Position numbers and translations under genes: made by a program. Source: Marinobacter koreensis (GTDB taxonomy: Bacteria; Pseudomonadota; Gammaproteobacteria; Pseudomonadales; Oleiphilaceae). Taken from it: 64,000 nt of DNA. Location of the stretch: contig NZ_JAKZAJ010000007.1 in assembly GCF_023156285.1 (NCBI RefSeq), positions 62,001-126,000 on the forward strand. The letters run 5' to 3'. Each line of letters opens with the position of its first letter. The stretch's first letter is position 1. A model generated the notes under the pieces. That model searched no databases. It saw only the letters and a program-made list of their open reading frames with translations, and was not told the DNA's origin. Shown here piece after piece: positions 38,715 to 48,468 of the stretch.

Positions 38715-41018
38715 ATGCTGAGCATACTGCGAAGTCTTGTACAAGAGGTAAACGGCGCCCGCGACCTGCAGGAGGCGTTGGATATCATCGTATCGCGGGT
38801 GCAAAAAGCCATGGGCACCGAGGTGTGTTCCGTCTACCTGCTGGATCCGGCCACCAATCGCTACATCCTGATGGCGACCGAGGGGCTCTATCGCAAGGCC
38901 GTCGGTCAGGTCAGCCTGGGTTACTCGGAGGGGCTCGTCGGTCTGGTGGGCTCCCGCGAAGAGCCCATCAATCTGGAAGATGCCCCTTCCCATCCTCGCT
39001 ACCGCTACTTCCCGGAAACGGGTGAAGAACGTTTCCGCTCCTTTCTGGGCGTGCCCATTATTCACCACCGCCGGGTTCTCGGCGTTCTGGTCGTCCAGCA
39101 GCGCGAGAGTTCACGCTGCTTTGACGAAGGCGAAGAGGCTTTTCTGGTCACCGTTTCTGCCCAGCTGGCAGGAGTGATAGCCCATAGTGAGGCGACTGGC
39201 GCCATCAGTGGGATGTCCCTGACCGGTGAGGAGGCACGGGATGTCAGCTTCAACGGTGTTCCTGGTGCACCCGGCGTGGCGATCGGAAGTGGCGTGGTGG
39301 TTTATCCGGCTGCGGACCTTGATGTGGTCCCCGAGAAGCCCACTGAAGACATTGACGGTGAGCTGGCCCTGTTCCAGGCGGCGGTGAAAGCTGTGCGAGA
39401 GGATATCGAGCGGGTCGCCAATCGTCTGGCCAGTCAACTCCGCCCGGAAGAGCAGGCGTTATTCGACGTCTACCTGCGTATGCTGGGCGATGAGGCATTA
39501 CCCGGAGAGGTCGCAAACCGCATTCGCGAAGGGATCTGGGCCCAGGGTGCGCTGAAACAGGTGGTTCAACAGTACGTCCGGCATTTCGAGCGGATGGATG
39601 ACCACTACCTGCAGGAGCGGGCGGTGGATGTTCGTGACCTCGGTCGCCGGGTTTTGTCCCACCTGCAGGAAGGTGAGCAGAAGCATCTGATTTATCCCGA
39701 AAGAACCGTCCTCGTGAGCGAGGAACTCACGCCAGCCATGCTGGGTGAAGTGCCCAAGGGTCAACTGGTCGGACTGGTGTCGGTCAAGGGCTCGAGCAAC
39801 TCCCACGTGGCGATCCTTGCCCGGGCCATGGGCGTGCCCACGGTCATGGGGCTGGTGGATATCCCGGTGAATCAGCTCGATGGCAAGGAGTTGATTGTCG
39901 ACGGATTCGAAGGGCAGATCTTTGCCTCACCGTCCTCGGATCTGCGAGCCTTCTATCAGGCCATCTGTGATGAGGAAGACGAGCTTATCAAGGGGCTCGA
40001 GGTGCTTCGGGACAAGCCCTGCGAGACCACCGATGGTCACCGTGTCTCCCTGCTGGTCAACACCGGACTGATGACCGATGTGGTGCGATCCCTTTCCCAC
40101 GGGGCGGAGGGCATTGGTCTGTACCGCACGGAAGTGCCGTTCATGATCAAGGACCGGTTTCCGTCAGAGCAGGAGCAGCGGGAATACTACCGGGAACAGC
40201 TCGAAGCCTTTGCGCCCAGTCCGGTTACCATGCGGACGCTGGATGTCGGCGGCGACAAGGCGCTGACCTATTTCCCCATCCAGGAAGAAAACCCGTTTCT
40301 TGGCTGGCGCGGCATTAGGGTAACCCTGGATCATCCCGAGATTTTCCTGGTGCAGGTTAGGGCGATGCTCAAGGCCAGCGAAGGGCTCAACAACCTGCAG
40401 ATCATGTTGCCCATGATCAGCAATATTTCGGAAGTGGAAGAGTCGCTGCACCTGATTTACCGGGTGTATCACGAGGTGCGGGAAGAGGGCTACGATATCC
40501 ATATGCCAAAGGTCGGCGTTATGGTGGAGGTGCCTGCCGCGGTCTACCAGATTCGTGAACTGGCCGATCGCGTCGACTTCCTGTCCGTGGGGTCCAACGA
40601 TCTGACCCAGTATCTGCTGGCGGTGGACCGAAACAACCCCCGGGTCGCGCAACTCTATCATTCCTACCATCCCGCGGTGCTGCAGGCGTTGGTACGGGTT
40701 GCACAGGATGCCCATGCCGTTGGCAAGCCCGTGGGGATCTGTGGTGAGCTGGCCGGTGATCCGGGAGGCGCGTTGTTGCTGATGGCGATGGGTTACGACT
40801 CGCTCTCGATGAACGCAGCGAGTCTGCCAAAGGTCAAGTCGGTCATTCGCAGCGTCGGGCGGGAATGGGCCATGCAGTTGTTGGAAGACGTTCTCCTGCT
40901 GGACTCGCCGCATGTGATCAAGAGTTGCGTCGATCTTGCCCTCAGAAACGCCGGATTCGGTCGCTACCTGCGTCCGGGTAAAACCTCATCTGCCGCATTT
41001 GCGGAACAGGCGGTCTAA
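38715..41018 (+). CDS. ptsP: Phosphoenolpyruvate-protein phosphotransferase PtsP (nitrogen PTS enzyme I)
   Basis: PtsP feeds phosphate from PEP into the nitrogen PTS (NPr/EIIANtr), which senses nitrogen status. The 767-residue protein has an N-terminal GAF domain (about residues 1-160), an EI N-domain with the phospho-histidine segment SSNSHVAILARAMGVPTVMG, and the PEP-binding TIM barrel with LYRTEVPFM, TLDVGGDKALTYF, MVEVPAAVYQI, SVGSNDLTQYLLAVDR and GICGELAGDP. GAF regulation by glutamine is known for this family. It is co-directional with rppH. Confidence 0.97.
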   Translation: MLSILRSLVQEVNGARDLQEALDIIVSRVQKAMGTEVCSVYLLDPATNRYILMATEGLYRKAVGQVSLGYSEGLVGLVGSREEPINLEDAPSHPRYRYFPETGEERFRSFLGVPIIHHRRVLGVLVVQQRESSRCFDEGEEAFLVTVSAQLAGVIAHSEATGAISGMSLTGEEARDVSFNGVPGAPGVAIGSGVVVYPAADLDVVPEKPTEDIDGELALFQAAVKAVREDIERVANRLASQLRPEEQALFDVYLRMLGDEALPGEVANRIREGIWAQGALKQVVQQYVRHFERMDDHYLQERAVDVRDLGRRVLSHLQEGEQKHLIYPERTVLVSEELTPAMLGEVPKGQLVGLVSVKGSSNSHVAILARAMGVPTVMGLVDIPVNQLDGKELIVDGFEGQIFASPSSDLRAFYQAICDEEDELIKGLEVLRDKPCETTDGHRVSLLVNTGLMTDVVRSLSHGAEGIGLYRTEVPFMIKDRFPSEQEQREYYREQLEAFAPSPVTMRTLDVGGDKALTYFPIQEENPFLGWRGIRVTLDHPEIFLVQVRAMLKASEGLNNLQIMLPMISNISEVEESLHLIYRVYHEVREEGYDIHMPKVGVMVEVPAAVYQIRELADRVDFLSVGSNDLTQYLLAVDRNNPRVAQLYHSYHPAVLQALVRVAQDAHAVGKPVGICGELAGDPGGALLLMAMGYDSLSMNAASLPKVKSVIRSVGREWAMQLLEDVLLLDSPHVIKSCVDLALRNAGFGRYLRPGKTSSAAFAEQAV

Positions 41019-41028
41019 GGAGCAGAGA

Positions 41029-42270
41029 ATGGCATCTTCTACGGAGCGAACATCCGGGCCGAGGATCGGTCTGGCCCTGGGCGGCGGTGGTCCGCTGGGC
41101 GGTATTTACGAAATCGGTGCTCTGCGGGCTCTGGACGAGGCGCTGGATGGCCTGGATTTCAACAACCTGGATGTCTATGTAGGCGTCAACGCAGGGTCCT
41201 TTGCGGCGGCCAATCTGGCGAATCAGATGACCACAGCGCAACTCTGTCGCATCTTTGTCCGTAACGAGGCCGAGGTCCATCCCTTTCATCCGGAAGTCTT
41301 CTATCGCCCGGCTTTCGGGGAAATCGGCAGCCGGCTGATGGCCGTGCCCGGGTTGATGGCGACGGCCCTGAGCCGATTTATCAACAACCCTTACGATCAA
41401 AGCTTCCTGGAGGCGCTGACGATTCTGGCACAGGCGGCTCCGGCTGGTCTGTTTGATAATGAAGGCCTGCATGAATATCTGAAGCGGGCATTTACGATGC
41501 TCGGACGCAGTAACGATTTCCGACAGCTGAAGCATAGCCTGTATGTGGTTGCCGCTGATGTGGAAAGTACCGAGGCGGTGTGCTTTGGTGCCCCGGGATT
41601 CGATCATGTGCCTATTTCAAAGGCGATCCAGGCGAGCACAGCGTCCCCGGGTCTGTATGTGCCGGTGGAGATCGACGGGCGTTACTACGTGGACGGAACC
41701 CTCCGCAAGGGCCTGCACGCGTCGGTGGCGTTTGAGGACGGTGCCGATCTGGTCTTTGCGGTGAATCCCCAGGTGCCGATTGACGCCAGTGCCGCGGTTC
41801 GCGCCGGATCGATGCAGCCGGGTGAGCTGACGCGGTCCGGATTGCCCAACCTGTTGTCACAGATGTTCCGCACCATGGTGTATTCGCGGATGCAGTCCGG
41901 CATTGCCCAGTACGCCAGGGATTATCCGGACAAGGACATTCTCCTGTTCGAGCCCACCCGGGATGACGCCAAGCTGTTTTTCTCGAATGTGTTCAGTTTC
42001 CAGAGCCGGCGAATGGTCTGCGAACATGCCTATCAGATGACCCGCCGGGATCTTCTGAATCGGGCTGATGAATTGGAGCCAAGACTGGCCAAATATGGGA
42101 TTCGGCTCCGTCGGGATCGGCTGGAAGATGAGCAGCGCACCATCAGCACGAGTCTCTACGGAGAAATGCTGCCGCTTTACGTGGCCAAAGGGCGCAAGAA
42201 GCAGGCCCAGAAGGGCAGGCTGGCGGCGAGCCTGGACAACGTCACCCACCTTTTTTCCCGTGCCCAATAA
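41029..42270 (+). CDS. Patatin-like protein with altered nucleophile motif
   Basis: A 413-residue member of the patatin/RssA-like phospholipase family by fold signatures. The oxyanion loop GLALGGGGPLGGIYEIGA is present and the Asp of the dyad appears as VDGTL (D222). The nucleophile elbow, normally GXSXG, reads GVNAG, with AAC (Asn54) in place of the catalytic Ser codon. A Ser follows at residue 57. It may be non-catalytic or use another residue. The start is ATG 41029 with AAGGAG upstream; the frame is open further back inside ptsP. It follows ptsP by 10 bases, so they may be co-transcribed. Its terminator is shared with hslU on the other strand. Confidence 0.8.
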   Translation: MASSTERTSGPRIGLALGGGGPLGGIYEIGALRALDEALDGLDFNNLDVYVGVNAGSFAAANLANQMTTAQLCRIFVRNEAEVHPFHPEVFYRPAFGEIGSRLMAVPGLMATALSRFINNPYDQSFLEALTILAQAAPAGLFDNEGLHEYLKRAFTMLGRSNDFRQLKHSLYVVAADVESTEAVCFGAPGFDHVPISKAIQASTASPGLYVPVEIDGRYYVDGTLRKGLHASVAFEDGADLVFAVNPQVPIDASAAVRAGSMQPGELTRSGLPNLLSQMFRTMVYSRMQSGIAQYARDYPDKDILLFEPTRDDAKLFFSNVFSFQSRRMVCEHAYQMTRRDLLNRADELEPRLAKYGIRLRRDRLEDEQRTISTSLYGEMLPLYVAKGRKKQAQKGRLAASLDNVTHLFSRAQ

Positions 42271-42282
42271 GGTCTGCTGAGC

Positions 42283-42316
42283 AAAAAAGGGTCAGATGGT
42301 TCTTTCATCTGACCCC
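42283..42316 (-). terminator. Terminator of hslVU
   Basis: Read on the minus strand, GGGTCAGATG pairs with CATCTGACCC around a 7-base loop and is followed by six T residues. It begins about 10 bases after the hslU stop. Confidence 0.9.
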
Positions 42317-42325
42317 GACTTCGCC

Positions 42326-43657
42326 TCAGAGAATATAGCGGCTCAGATCTTCGTCTTCCGCCAGTTCGCCCAGCTTCTCGTCTACATACGCTGCCGTGAC
42401 CTCAAAGGTCTCGGTGACCTTGTCACCGGCATCGTAGGAGAGGCTTTCCAGCAGCCTTTCCAGTACCGTGTGCAGGCGGCGAGCACCGATGTTCTCGGTG
42501 GTTTCGTTCACCTTCCATGCCACTTCGGCGATACGGGCGATGGCGTCCTCGGCAAAGGTCAGCTTGACACCCTCGGTAGCCATCAACGCTTCGTATTGCT
42601 GCACCAGTGAGGCATCCGGCTCCGTCAGGATGCGTTTGAAATCCTCTGGTGTCAGGGCCTGCAGCTCCACCCGTATGGGCAGTCGACCCTGCAGTTCCGG
42701 GATAAGGTCGGAAGGCTTTGAAAGGTGGAATGCCCCGGACGCGATGAACAGGATGTGGTCGGTCCGGACAGCCCCGTACTTGGTGCTGACGGTGCTGCCC
42801 TCAATCAGAGGAAGCAGGTCCCGCTGAACCCCTTCGCGGGAAACGTCCGATGAGGTGTTCTCGGAACGCTTGGCGACCTTGTCGATCTCGTCGATGAATA
42901 CGATGCCGTTCTGCTCGACCGCCTGGATGGCCTTCTGTTTGATCTCTTCCTCGTTGACCAGTTTGGCCGCTTCCTCGTCCTTCACGCGCTTCAGTGCCTC
43001 CGAAACCTTCATCTTGCGGGTCTTGCGCTTGTCGGAGGACAGGTTGGAGAACATGCTCTGCAGCTGGCTGGTCATTTCCTCCATGCCGGGAGGCGCCATG
43101 ATTTCAACGCCGGGCCCGGCGTTGCTGAGATCGATCTCGATTTCCTTGTCGTCGAGCTCGCCCTCACGCAGTTTTTTCCGGAACAGCTGGCGGGTACTGG
43201 AATCATTGCCGGTTCGCTGGCTGTCTTCCTGAAAGTCGCGGGGCGGGGGCAGGAGTGCGTCCAGAATCCGTTCTTCGGCAGCATCAAGCGCCCGATTTCC
43301 GTGGCGCTTCATTTCCTGTTCCCGAAGCATTTTGATGGCCATATCGGCCAGATCACGGATGATGGATTCGACATCACGGCCGACGTAGCCAACTTCGGTG
43401 AACTTGGTTGCCTCTACCTTCAGGAAGGGCGCATCCGCGAGCTTTGCCAGGCGCCGCGCGATCTCTGTTTTGCCAACACCGGTCGGGCCGATCATGAGAA
43501 TGTTTTTCGGGGTTATTTCTTCCCGTAGCCCGGTGTCCAGCTGCATCCGACGCCAGCGGTTGCGCAGGGCAATGGCTACAGCCCGTTTGGCGTCTTCCTG
43601 GCCCACGATGTGTTTGTTGAGTTCGTGGACAATTTCACGGGGTGTCATTGCAGACAT
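42326..43657 (-). CDS. hslU: ATP-dependent protease ATPase subunit HslU
   Basis: HslU is the AAA+ unfoldase ring that feeds substrates to HslV. About 443 residues from ATG 43657 ([20 protein letters not shown]). It shows Walker [17 protein letters not shown], the pore-loop motif GYVGRD, Walker [10 protein letters not shown] and an I-domain in the middle. The frame remains open upstream to 43822, but that stretch overlaps hslV and does not match the family. It lies 19 bases after hslV in one operon and ends in a strong terminator. Confidence 0.97.
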   Translation of the reverse strand: MSAMTPREIVHELNKHIVGQEDAKRAVAIALRNRWRRMQLDTGLREEITPKNILMIGPTGVGKTEIARRLAKLADAPFLKVEATKFTEVGYVGRDVESIIRDLADMAIKMLREQEMKRHGNRALDAAEERILDALLPPPRDFQEDSQRTGNDSSTRQLFRKKLREGELDDKEIEIDLSNAGPGVEIMAPPGMEEMTSQLQSMFSNLSSDKRKTRKMKVSEALKRVKDEEAAKLVNEEEIKQKAIQAVEQNGIVFIDEIDKVAKRSENTSSDVSREGVQRDLLPLIEGSTVSTKYGAVRTDHILFIASGAFHLSKPSDLIPELQGRLPIRVELQALTPEDFKRILTEPDASLVQQYEALMATEGVKLTFAEDAIARIAEVAWKVNETTENIGARRLHTVLERLLESLSYDAGDKVTETFEVTAAYVDEKLGELAEDEDLSRYIL

Positions 43658-43676
43658 GGTCGCTCCGGATCGTTGA

Positions 43677-44207
43677 TCAGTCTTGGATGGGCAGCACTTC
43701 GACGGTGCGATTGTGGTTGGTGTAGATGCAGATGTCGGCCGCGATATCGAGGCCTTTCTCCACGATCTCATGGGCGGACAGTTCGGTGTTTTCGAGCAGG
43801 GCTCTTGCTGATGCCTGGGCAAAGGGACCGCCGGACCCGATGGCGATCAACCCCTGTTCCGGCTCAATCACGTCGCCATTGCCGGTGATGATCAGGGAGG
43901 CTGTCTTATCCGCGACGGCCAGAAGCGCTTCGAGTTTTCTCAGGGCCCTGTCCGTTCGCCAGTCTTTCGCCAGCTCGACCGCAGCCCGGGTCAGGTTGCC
44001 CTGGTGTTTCTCGAGTTGGGCCTCGAATCGCTCAAAGAGCGTAAAAGCGTCCGCCGTACCGCCGGCGAAACCGGCAATAACTTTGCCGTTGTAGAGCCGG
44101 CGCACTTTCCGTGCATTGCCCTTCATCACCGTATTGCCGAGAGAAACCTGGCCGTCGCCACCCATGGCGACTTCGTCGTCTCGTCTGACGGAAAGAATGG
44201 TAGTCAT
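43677..44207 (-). CDS. hslV: ATP-dependent protease proteolytic subunit HslV
   Basis: A 176-residue proteasome-related peptidase. The N-terminal threonine nucleophile follows the initiator Met ([20 protein letters not shown]). [15 protein letters not shown] and [19 protein letters not shown] are family hallmarks. It forms a double hexamer with HslU in the cytoplasm, degrading misfolded and regulatory proteins. First gene of hslVU. The SPOR-domain gene lies about 90 bases upstream. Confidence 0.97.
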   Translation of the reverse strand: MTTILSVRRDDEVAMGGDGQVSLGNTVMKGNARKVRRLYNGKVIAGFAGGTADAFTLFERFEAQLEKHQGNLTRAAVELAKDWRTDRALRKLEALLAVADKTASLIITGNGDVIEPEQGLIAIGSGGPFAQASARALLENTELSAHEIVEKGLDIAADICIYTNHNRTVEVLPIQD

Positions 44208-44300
44208 GTGGGCTCCAATTGCCTGAATAGAATCGGTATTCGGGTTTTATGGAGGCTTCGGAGGCATTTTCAAGGGTGGCGGCGCAGGAAAAAACGGCGC

Positions 44301-44933
44301 TCACCCTTCTTTCTTGGGGATTTTCCGTATCAGCGGAGATATGTTCAATGAGACCAGTTTGTCGACGGCGGCATTCATCTCGCTTCTCGAGGTGAAGGGG
44401 CCAACGTTGACCCGGTACCAGACGGAACCGCTTTCAAGGTCGATTCTCTGGATGCTTGCCCGCAACCCCTGGAAGGCAATCTGGGCGCGCTGTCGTTCCG
44501 CATCCTCACGGTGCCTGAAGGAACCGGACTGGACGACATAGTCGTATTCGGTCATGGATTTCGGTGGACTGTATTCATCCACCTTCGGTGGCACCACTTC
44601 TGAATCCGGCAGCATTTCGTAGAAACGGAATTCCTGCTTTTTCTCAGGTTCTTTCTTTGCTTCCGGGGCCTTCGGCGCGGTTTTTTCGACGACCGTCGTG
44701 GCGGCAGGCCCGGGAGATCCGGCCGGCAGTGAATTCAGGTAAACGATGAACCCGATGAAACCGCCCACCGCCGCGAGGGAGAGAATCCATTTTAGTGACA
44801 GACCGCCGCCCTGTCGCCTTGCAGGTGCCGGTGTCCGCGGGCGGGCTTTGGCGCGGCTTCCCCCGGATGAGGATTTCCGGGGGGTAGCAGACGAGCGGGT
44901 TGGCCGCTCTTTTCGGGCGTAATCTCGGGACAT
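44301..44933 (-). CDS. SPOR-domain cell-division protein (FtsN-like)
   Basis: A 210-residue bitopic inner-membrane protein. A basic Ser/Arg/Pro-rich cytoplasmic N terminus precedes one transmembrane helix (ILSLAAVGGFIGFIVYLNSL, about residues 50-69). A Lys/Pro/Glu-rich linker follows, then a C-terminal SPOR domain of about 75 residues (YDYVVQSGSFRHREDAERQRA, then VNVGPFTSRSEMNAAV). SPOR domains bind denuded septal peptidoglycan. Placement between argS and hslV is where pseudomonads keep the FtsN-like gene, so a divisome role is likely. Confidence 0.88.
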   Translation of the reverse strand: MSRDYARKERPTRSSATPRKSSSGGSRAKARPRTPAPARRQGGGLSLKWILSLAAVGGFIGFIVYLNSLPAGSPGPAATTVVEKTAPKAPEAKKEPEKKQEFRFYEMLPDSEVVPPKVDEYSPPKSMTEYDYVVQSGSFRHREDAERQRAQIAFQGLRASIQRIDLESGSVWYRVNVGPFTSRSEMNAAVDKLVSLNISPLIRKIPKKEG

Positions 44934-44942
44934 TGTGTCGTT

Positions 44943-46628
44943 TTACATCTCTTCCGGTGCGCCGACGCCCAGAATGTCCAGGCCATTTGCCAGCACCTGA
45001 CGGATCGCCAGGTAAAGGCTCACTCTGGCATCCCTGACAGCTGCATCTTCAATCAACACCTTGCGGGCGTTGTAGTAGGTGTGGAATTGCCCGGCCAGCT
45101 CCCGGAGATAGTGCGCTACATGGTGCGGTTCACGCTGGGCCGCTGCGTTGGCAATCAGTTCAGGGTATTTCGCGAGCTGGTTTGCCAGATCCTTCTCCTC
45201 GTCCAGGGTGAGTAGCGACAGGTCGCCCACGCATTCATTGCGATCCCGCTTGATGCCTTCGTCTGCCAGCTTGCGCAGGACGCTGCAAATACGGGCATGG
45301 GCATACTGAATGTAGTAGACCGGGTTTTCATTGGTCTGGGAGCGGGCCAGGTCGATATCGAAGGTCAATTGGGAGTCCACCCGGCGGGCGGCCAGGAAAA
45401 ACCGGGTTGCATCCCGGCCCACTTCATCGATCAGGTCGCGAACGGTCACGTAACTACCGGCCCGTTTTGAAATTTTCACTTCCTGGCCCGAGCGCGTCAC
45501 CATGACCATCTGATGCAGAACGTAGTCCGGCCAGCCTTTCGGAATTCCAGCGTTCAAGGCCTGAAGTCCGGCGCGAACCCGGGTAATGGTCGAGTGGTGG
45601 TCAGCACCCTGCTCATTGATGACGGTGGTGAAGCCACGTTCCCACTTGTTCAGGTGGTAGGCAACGTCTGGCAGGAAATAGGTGTAACCGCCGTCCTTCT
45701 TGCGCATGACCCGGTCTTTGTCATCGCCGAATTCCGTGGTCCGCAGCCACATGGCTCCGTCTTTTTCATAGGTGTAGCCATTTTCCTTCAGCCGCTCGAC
45801 GGTGGCCTCTACTTTGCCGTTTTCGTAGAGCGATGATTCAAGGAAATATACGTCAAACTCGACCCCGAAGGCTTTCAGGTCAAGATCCTGTTCCCGGCGC
45901 AGGTAGGCGACGGCGAACTCGCGGATCGCATCCAGGTCGTCCGGGTCGCCCTTGCCGGTCACCTCACGGTCATCGGCTGTCACGGTTTCGCCGGCCAGGT
46001 AGGCGTTCGCTACATCGAGGATGTAGTTTCCGCGGTAACCATCCGCCGGCCAGCTGGCATCGTCCGGTGTCAGTCCTTTGGTTCTTGCCTGAACAGACAA
46101 TGCCAGGTTATTGATCTGCGCGCCGGCGTCGTTGTAGTAGAACTCGCGGGTGACATCAAAACCGTTGGCTTCCAGCAGGCGGCTGAGACAGTCGCCGATG
46201 GCGGCTCCCCGGCCATGCCCGACATGCAGTGGGCCAGTCGGGTTGGCCGAAACGAACTCAACCTGAACTTTCTGGCCCTGACCATGATCATTTCGGCCAA
46301 ACTGTTCGCCATCGGCGAGAATCGTGTTGACGATTTCGAATGCACTCTCGGTGCTCATGAAAAAGTTGATGAACCCGGGACCCGCAATCTCCACCTTGGC
46401 GACCGCATTGCTGTCCGGCAGATGTCTGACCAGGGCTTCCGCCAGCTGTCGCGGTGGGCATCCCGCAGCCTTGGAGGCGACCAGGGCAATGTTGCAGGCG
46501 TAATCGCCGTGTGCCTTGTCCTTGGTGTTGCCGATCTGGGGCGTGAAGGTCTGGTCTGCGGGTAAGGTGCCCTCGGATTGAAGGGCGGCCAGTGCGGATT
46601 GTAGCAGCTCGGAAACGGTCTCTTTCAT
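44943..46628 (-). CDS. argS: Arginyl-tRNA synthetase
   Basis: A class I aminoacyl-tRNA synthetase of 561 residues. It has the N-terminal Add-1 domain for tRNA D-loop recognition, and the HIGH-type motif in [40 protein letters not shown] carries the degenerate KMSKS-like segment usual for ArgRS. A C-terminal DALR anticodon-binding domain ends in [17 protein letters not shown]. It ends 9 bases before the SPOR-domain gene on the same strand, so the two are likely co-transcribed. Confidence 0.97.
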   Translation of the reverse strand: MKETVSELLQSALAALQSEGTLPADQTFTPQIGNTKDKAHGDYACNIALVASKAAGCPPRQLAEALVRHLPDSNAVAKVEIAGPGFINFFMSTESAFEIVNTILADGEQFGRNDHGQGQKVQVEFVSANPTGPLHVGHGRGAAIGDCLSRLLEANGFDVTREFYYNDAGAQINNLALSVQARTKGLTPDDASWPADGYRGNYILDVANAYLAGETVTADDREVTGKGDPDDLDAIREFAVAYLRREQDLDLKAFGVEFDVYFLESSLYENGKVEATVERLKENGYTYEKDGAMWLRTTEFGDDKDRVMRKKDGGYTYFLPDVAYHLNKWERGFTTVINEQGADHHSTITRVRAGLQALNAGIPKGWPDYVLHQMVMVTRSGQEVKISKRAGSYVTVRDLIDEVGRDATRFFLAARRVDSQLTFDIDLARSQTNENPVYYIQYAHARICSVLRKLADEGIKRDRNECVGDLSLLTLDEEKDLANQLAKYPELIANAAAQREPHHVAHYLRELAGQFHTYYNARKVLIEDAAVRDARVSLYLAIRQVLANGLDILGVGAPEEM

Positions 46629-46723
46629 GCTGTCGGACGACTCGGATTAAATGAAAGTTTGAGCGCGGCGGAGATCGCCGGAGGAATAAAGACGCGTATT
46701 ATCGCGGAAAGTGCCCCTGCAAG

Positions 46724-46753
46724 CAAAACGCCCGGCAGGAGCCGGGCGTTTTG
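46724..46753 (-). terminator. Terminator of the Ig-like lipoprotein gene
   Basis: On the minus strand AACGCCCGGC / GCCGGGCGTT forms a perfect stem with a short loop, followed by TTGC. It lies about 20 bases after the lipoprotein stop. The A/T flanks are short, so termination strength is uncertain. Confidence 0.75.
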
Positions 46754-46770
46754 CTAAGCGGGTAAGGGCT

Positions 46771-48261
46771 TTAAATGTCTATGATGTCCTCAGCGATCTC
46801 TCCGCCAGGTGTAGTTACGGTCACGTTCAGCGAGCCGGGGGTGCCTGATACCTCTTGTTTAGCGAAGATGCAGCCTTGGAACGCGCTTTCATTTGAAGGT
46901 GTGCCGTTGGCTCCCTTGATTTCCAAAGTGGATTTGGCAGACAGGATTGTGACACCATCGCCGCTGAAAGATATTGTCGTGCCATCAGCCGGATATATCC
47001 GGCTACCGTCTTGAGCGGCAACCGATGCATTGGCGCAGTACTGATTTGCCTCTGGACCTGGATTAAGAGATACAATCGGGTCACGCGAACTTGATACAAA
47101 CAAAGTTAAATTTTGAGATATTGTTGCCACTTCGCCAGTGCTTTTTTTCTCGCCAATTGTCGATGCTGTAATCGTTGGTTTGGTTAGCCATGGAGCCTGG
47201 CTTCGCCATTGAACTGTGCAGGTTCCTTGATCGTCCAAGGTGCATTCAGGTATTACGGATCCCCCATCTGTAGTGAAATTTACAATGGTGTTCCCCCTAA
47301 TATTTTGACCATTTTTGTCGGTTGCATATACAGATAAGGATACTGGCACTCCGGCGGTAAATTGCGCGTCCGGAATGAAATTGTCTGCAGATATCGTAAA
47401 GCCCGTATCTACTGGGATTAATGAATTTATAGCTATTGGCTGAGATTCTGTATTTCGAGTACCTGAATCTGTCTCGATGGAAGCAATTACTCGAACGACT
47501 GTTGATGACGATCCTGCTACAACAAGTGTGGAAACTTCCCCGCCAGTTGATGAGACTGCTTTGTTGGTACCGAGAGTCACAGGAGTCGTTGCATTTGGAT
47601 CGTCACCTGACAAGCTGAAGCTGACATCGACGCCTTTTACCCCGTCACCATTTTGGTCAACAACATTGAAAGTGACTCGTGCTTCGGATGGTCGAGAAGT
47701 CGAGCCTGACCCGCTCGGAGCAATCGAGTTGGTGGTGAGTGGCACTGAAACAATTCGATCAGCGCTGGGAGCTGCGATATTGAGCTTTACGCTGGCTGTT
47801 GCGGATCCATATGTTGCTTCAATCAGGTCGGTTGGACTGCACCCTGCAGCAGTGTATGTGGTTTCAGCAATGCCATCAGAAGTGGTAATCGGGGAGTTAA
47901 TTATTGCTGTATTTAGCGAAATGCACGTGGATGAAAAACGAACCTCGCTATCGCTTCCGGTGATTAGCGAGTTCCCGTCGGATTTGTTTACTACATAGAC
48001 TCTGAGCTTGGTTTGGCCCCCGGCTGCCAGGCTAGTTATATCGGATTCGATTTGTCCTTCAACGAAAGAATCGCCCGAACCTGTTCCGAGGCCAACAGTC
48101 ACTTCCTGGGTTGTGTCTCCTGCATTTGTTGAAGTTGTTCCTCCAGATGAGCTGCTGGTCCCAGTATCTGCAAGTGAGGAAGAGCCACTGTCCCCTCCGC
48201 AAGCCGCCAATAACGCCGTTAGTGTTAACGCAGTCGCACGCGCAATGATTTTCCCTGACAT
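46771..48261 (-). CDS. Lipoprotein with tandem Ig-like (Big_1/invasin-type) domains
   Basis: A 496-residue predicted surface or periplasmic lipoprotein. A signal peptide ends in the lipobox LLAAC, followed by GGDSGSSSL and a Ser/Thr/Gly linker of about 40 residues. Then come about four beta-sandwich repeats of roughly 95-110 residues. Their boundaries lie near SFVEGQIESDITSLAAGGQT, RPSEARVTFNVVDQNGDGV, GFTISADNFIPDAQFTAG and RDPIVSLNPGPEANQYC. The phrase VxDxNGxGVxGVxVxF is typical of Big_1 domains. Cysteine pairs in repeats 1, 3 and 4 suggest disulfides. The gene is more AT-rich than argS and priA on either side. Function unknown; adhesion or envelope structure is possible. Confidence 0.8.
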   Translation of the reverse strand: MSGKIIARATALTLTALLAACGGDSGSSSLADTGTSSSSGGTTSTNAGDTTQEVTVGLGTGSGDSFVEGQIESDITSLAAGGQTKLRVYVVNKSDGNSLITGSDSEVRFSSTCISLNTAIINSPITTSDGIAETTYTAAGCSPTDLIEATYGSATASVKLNIAAPSADRIVSVPLTTNSIAPSGSGSTSRPSEARVTFNVVDQNGDGVKGVDVSFSLSGDDPNATTPVTLGTNKAVSSTGGEVSTLVVAGSSSTVVRVIASIETDSGTRNTESQPIAINSLIPVDTGFTISADNFIPDAQFTAGVPVSLSVYATDKNGQNIRGNTIVNFTTDGGSVIPECTLDDQGTCTVQWRSQAPWLTKPTITASTIGEKKSTGEVATISQNLTLFVSSSRDPIVSLNPGPEANQYCANASVAAQDGSRIYPADGTTISFSGDGVTILSAKSTLEIKGANGTPSNESAFQGCIFAKQEVSGTPGSLNVTVTTPGGEIAEDIIDI

Positions 48262-48468
48262 TTTTCGTCTCCAGTTTTGTTTACAGCAAAAGCCTTTTCA
48301 CTGCGCAATCCCTGCATGAGATACGCAAGCTCAGGTGTTTTCCTAAGTAGGTTGGTTAGTTTGCTGAAAATAATAGCACAAATGAAAAAACTGCAATGAT
48401 TGCGGCCAGCTTTTTCTGCAAAAGAATGTTATAGATTGAAAGACTGTGAGCTTTGTCTTTTCTTGCAC

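Noticed and set aside
43658..43822. N-terminal extension of hslU
   Set aside because: It overlaps the hslV coding sequence. Family homology begins at [10 protein letters not shown].
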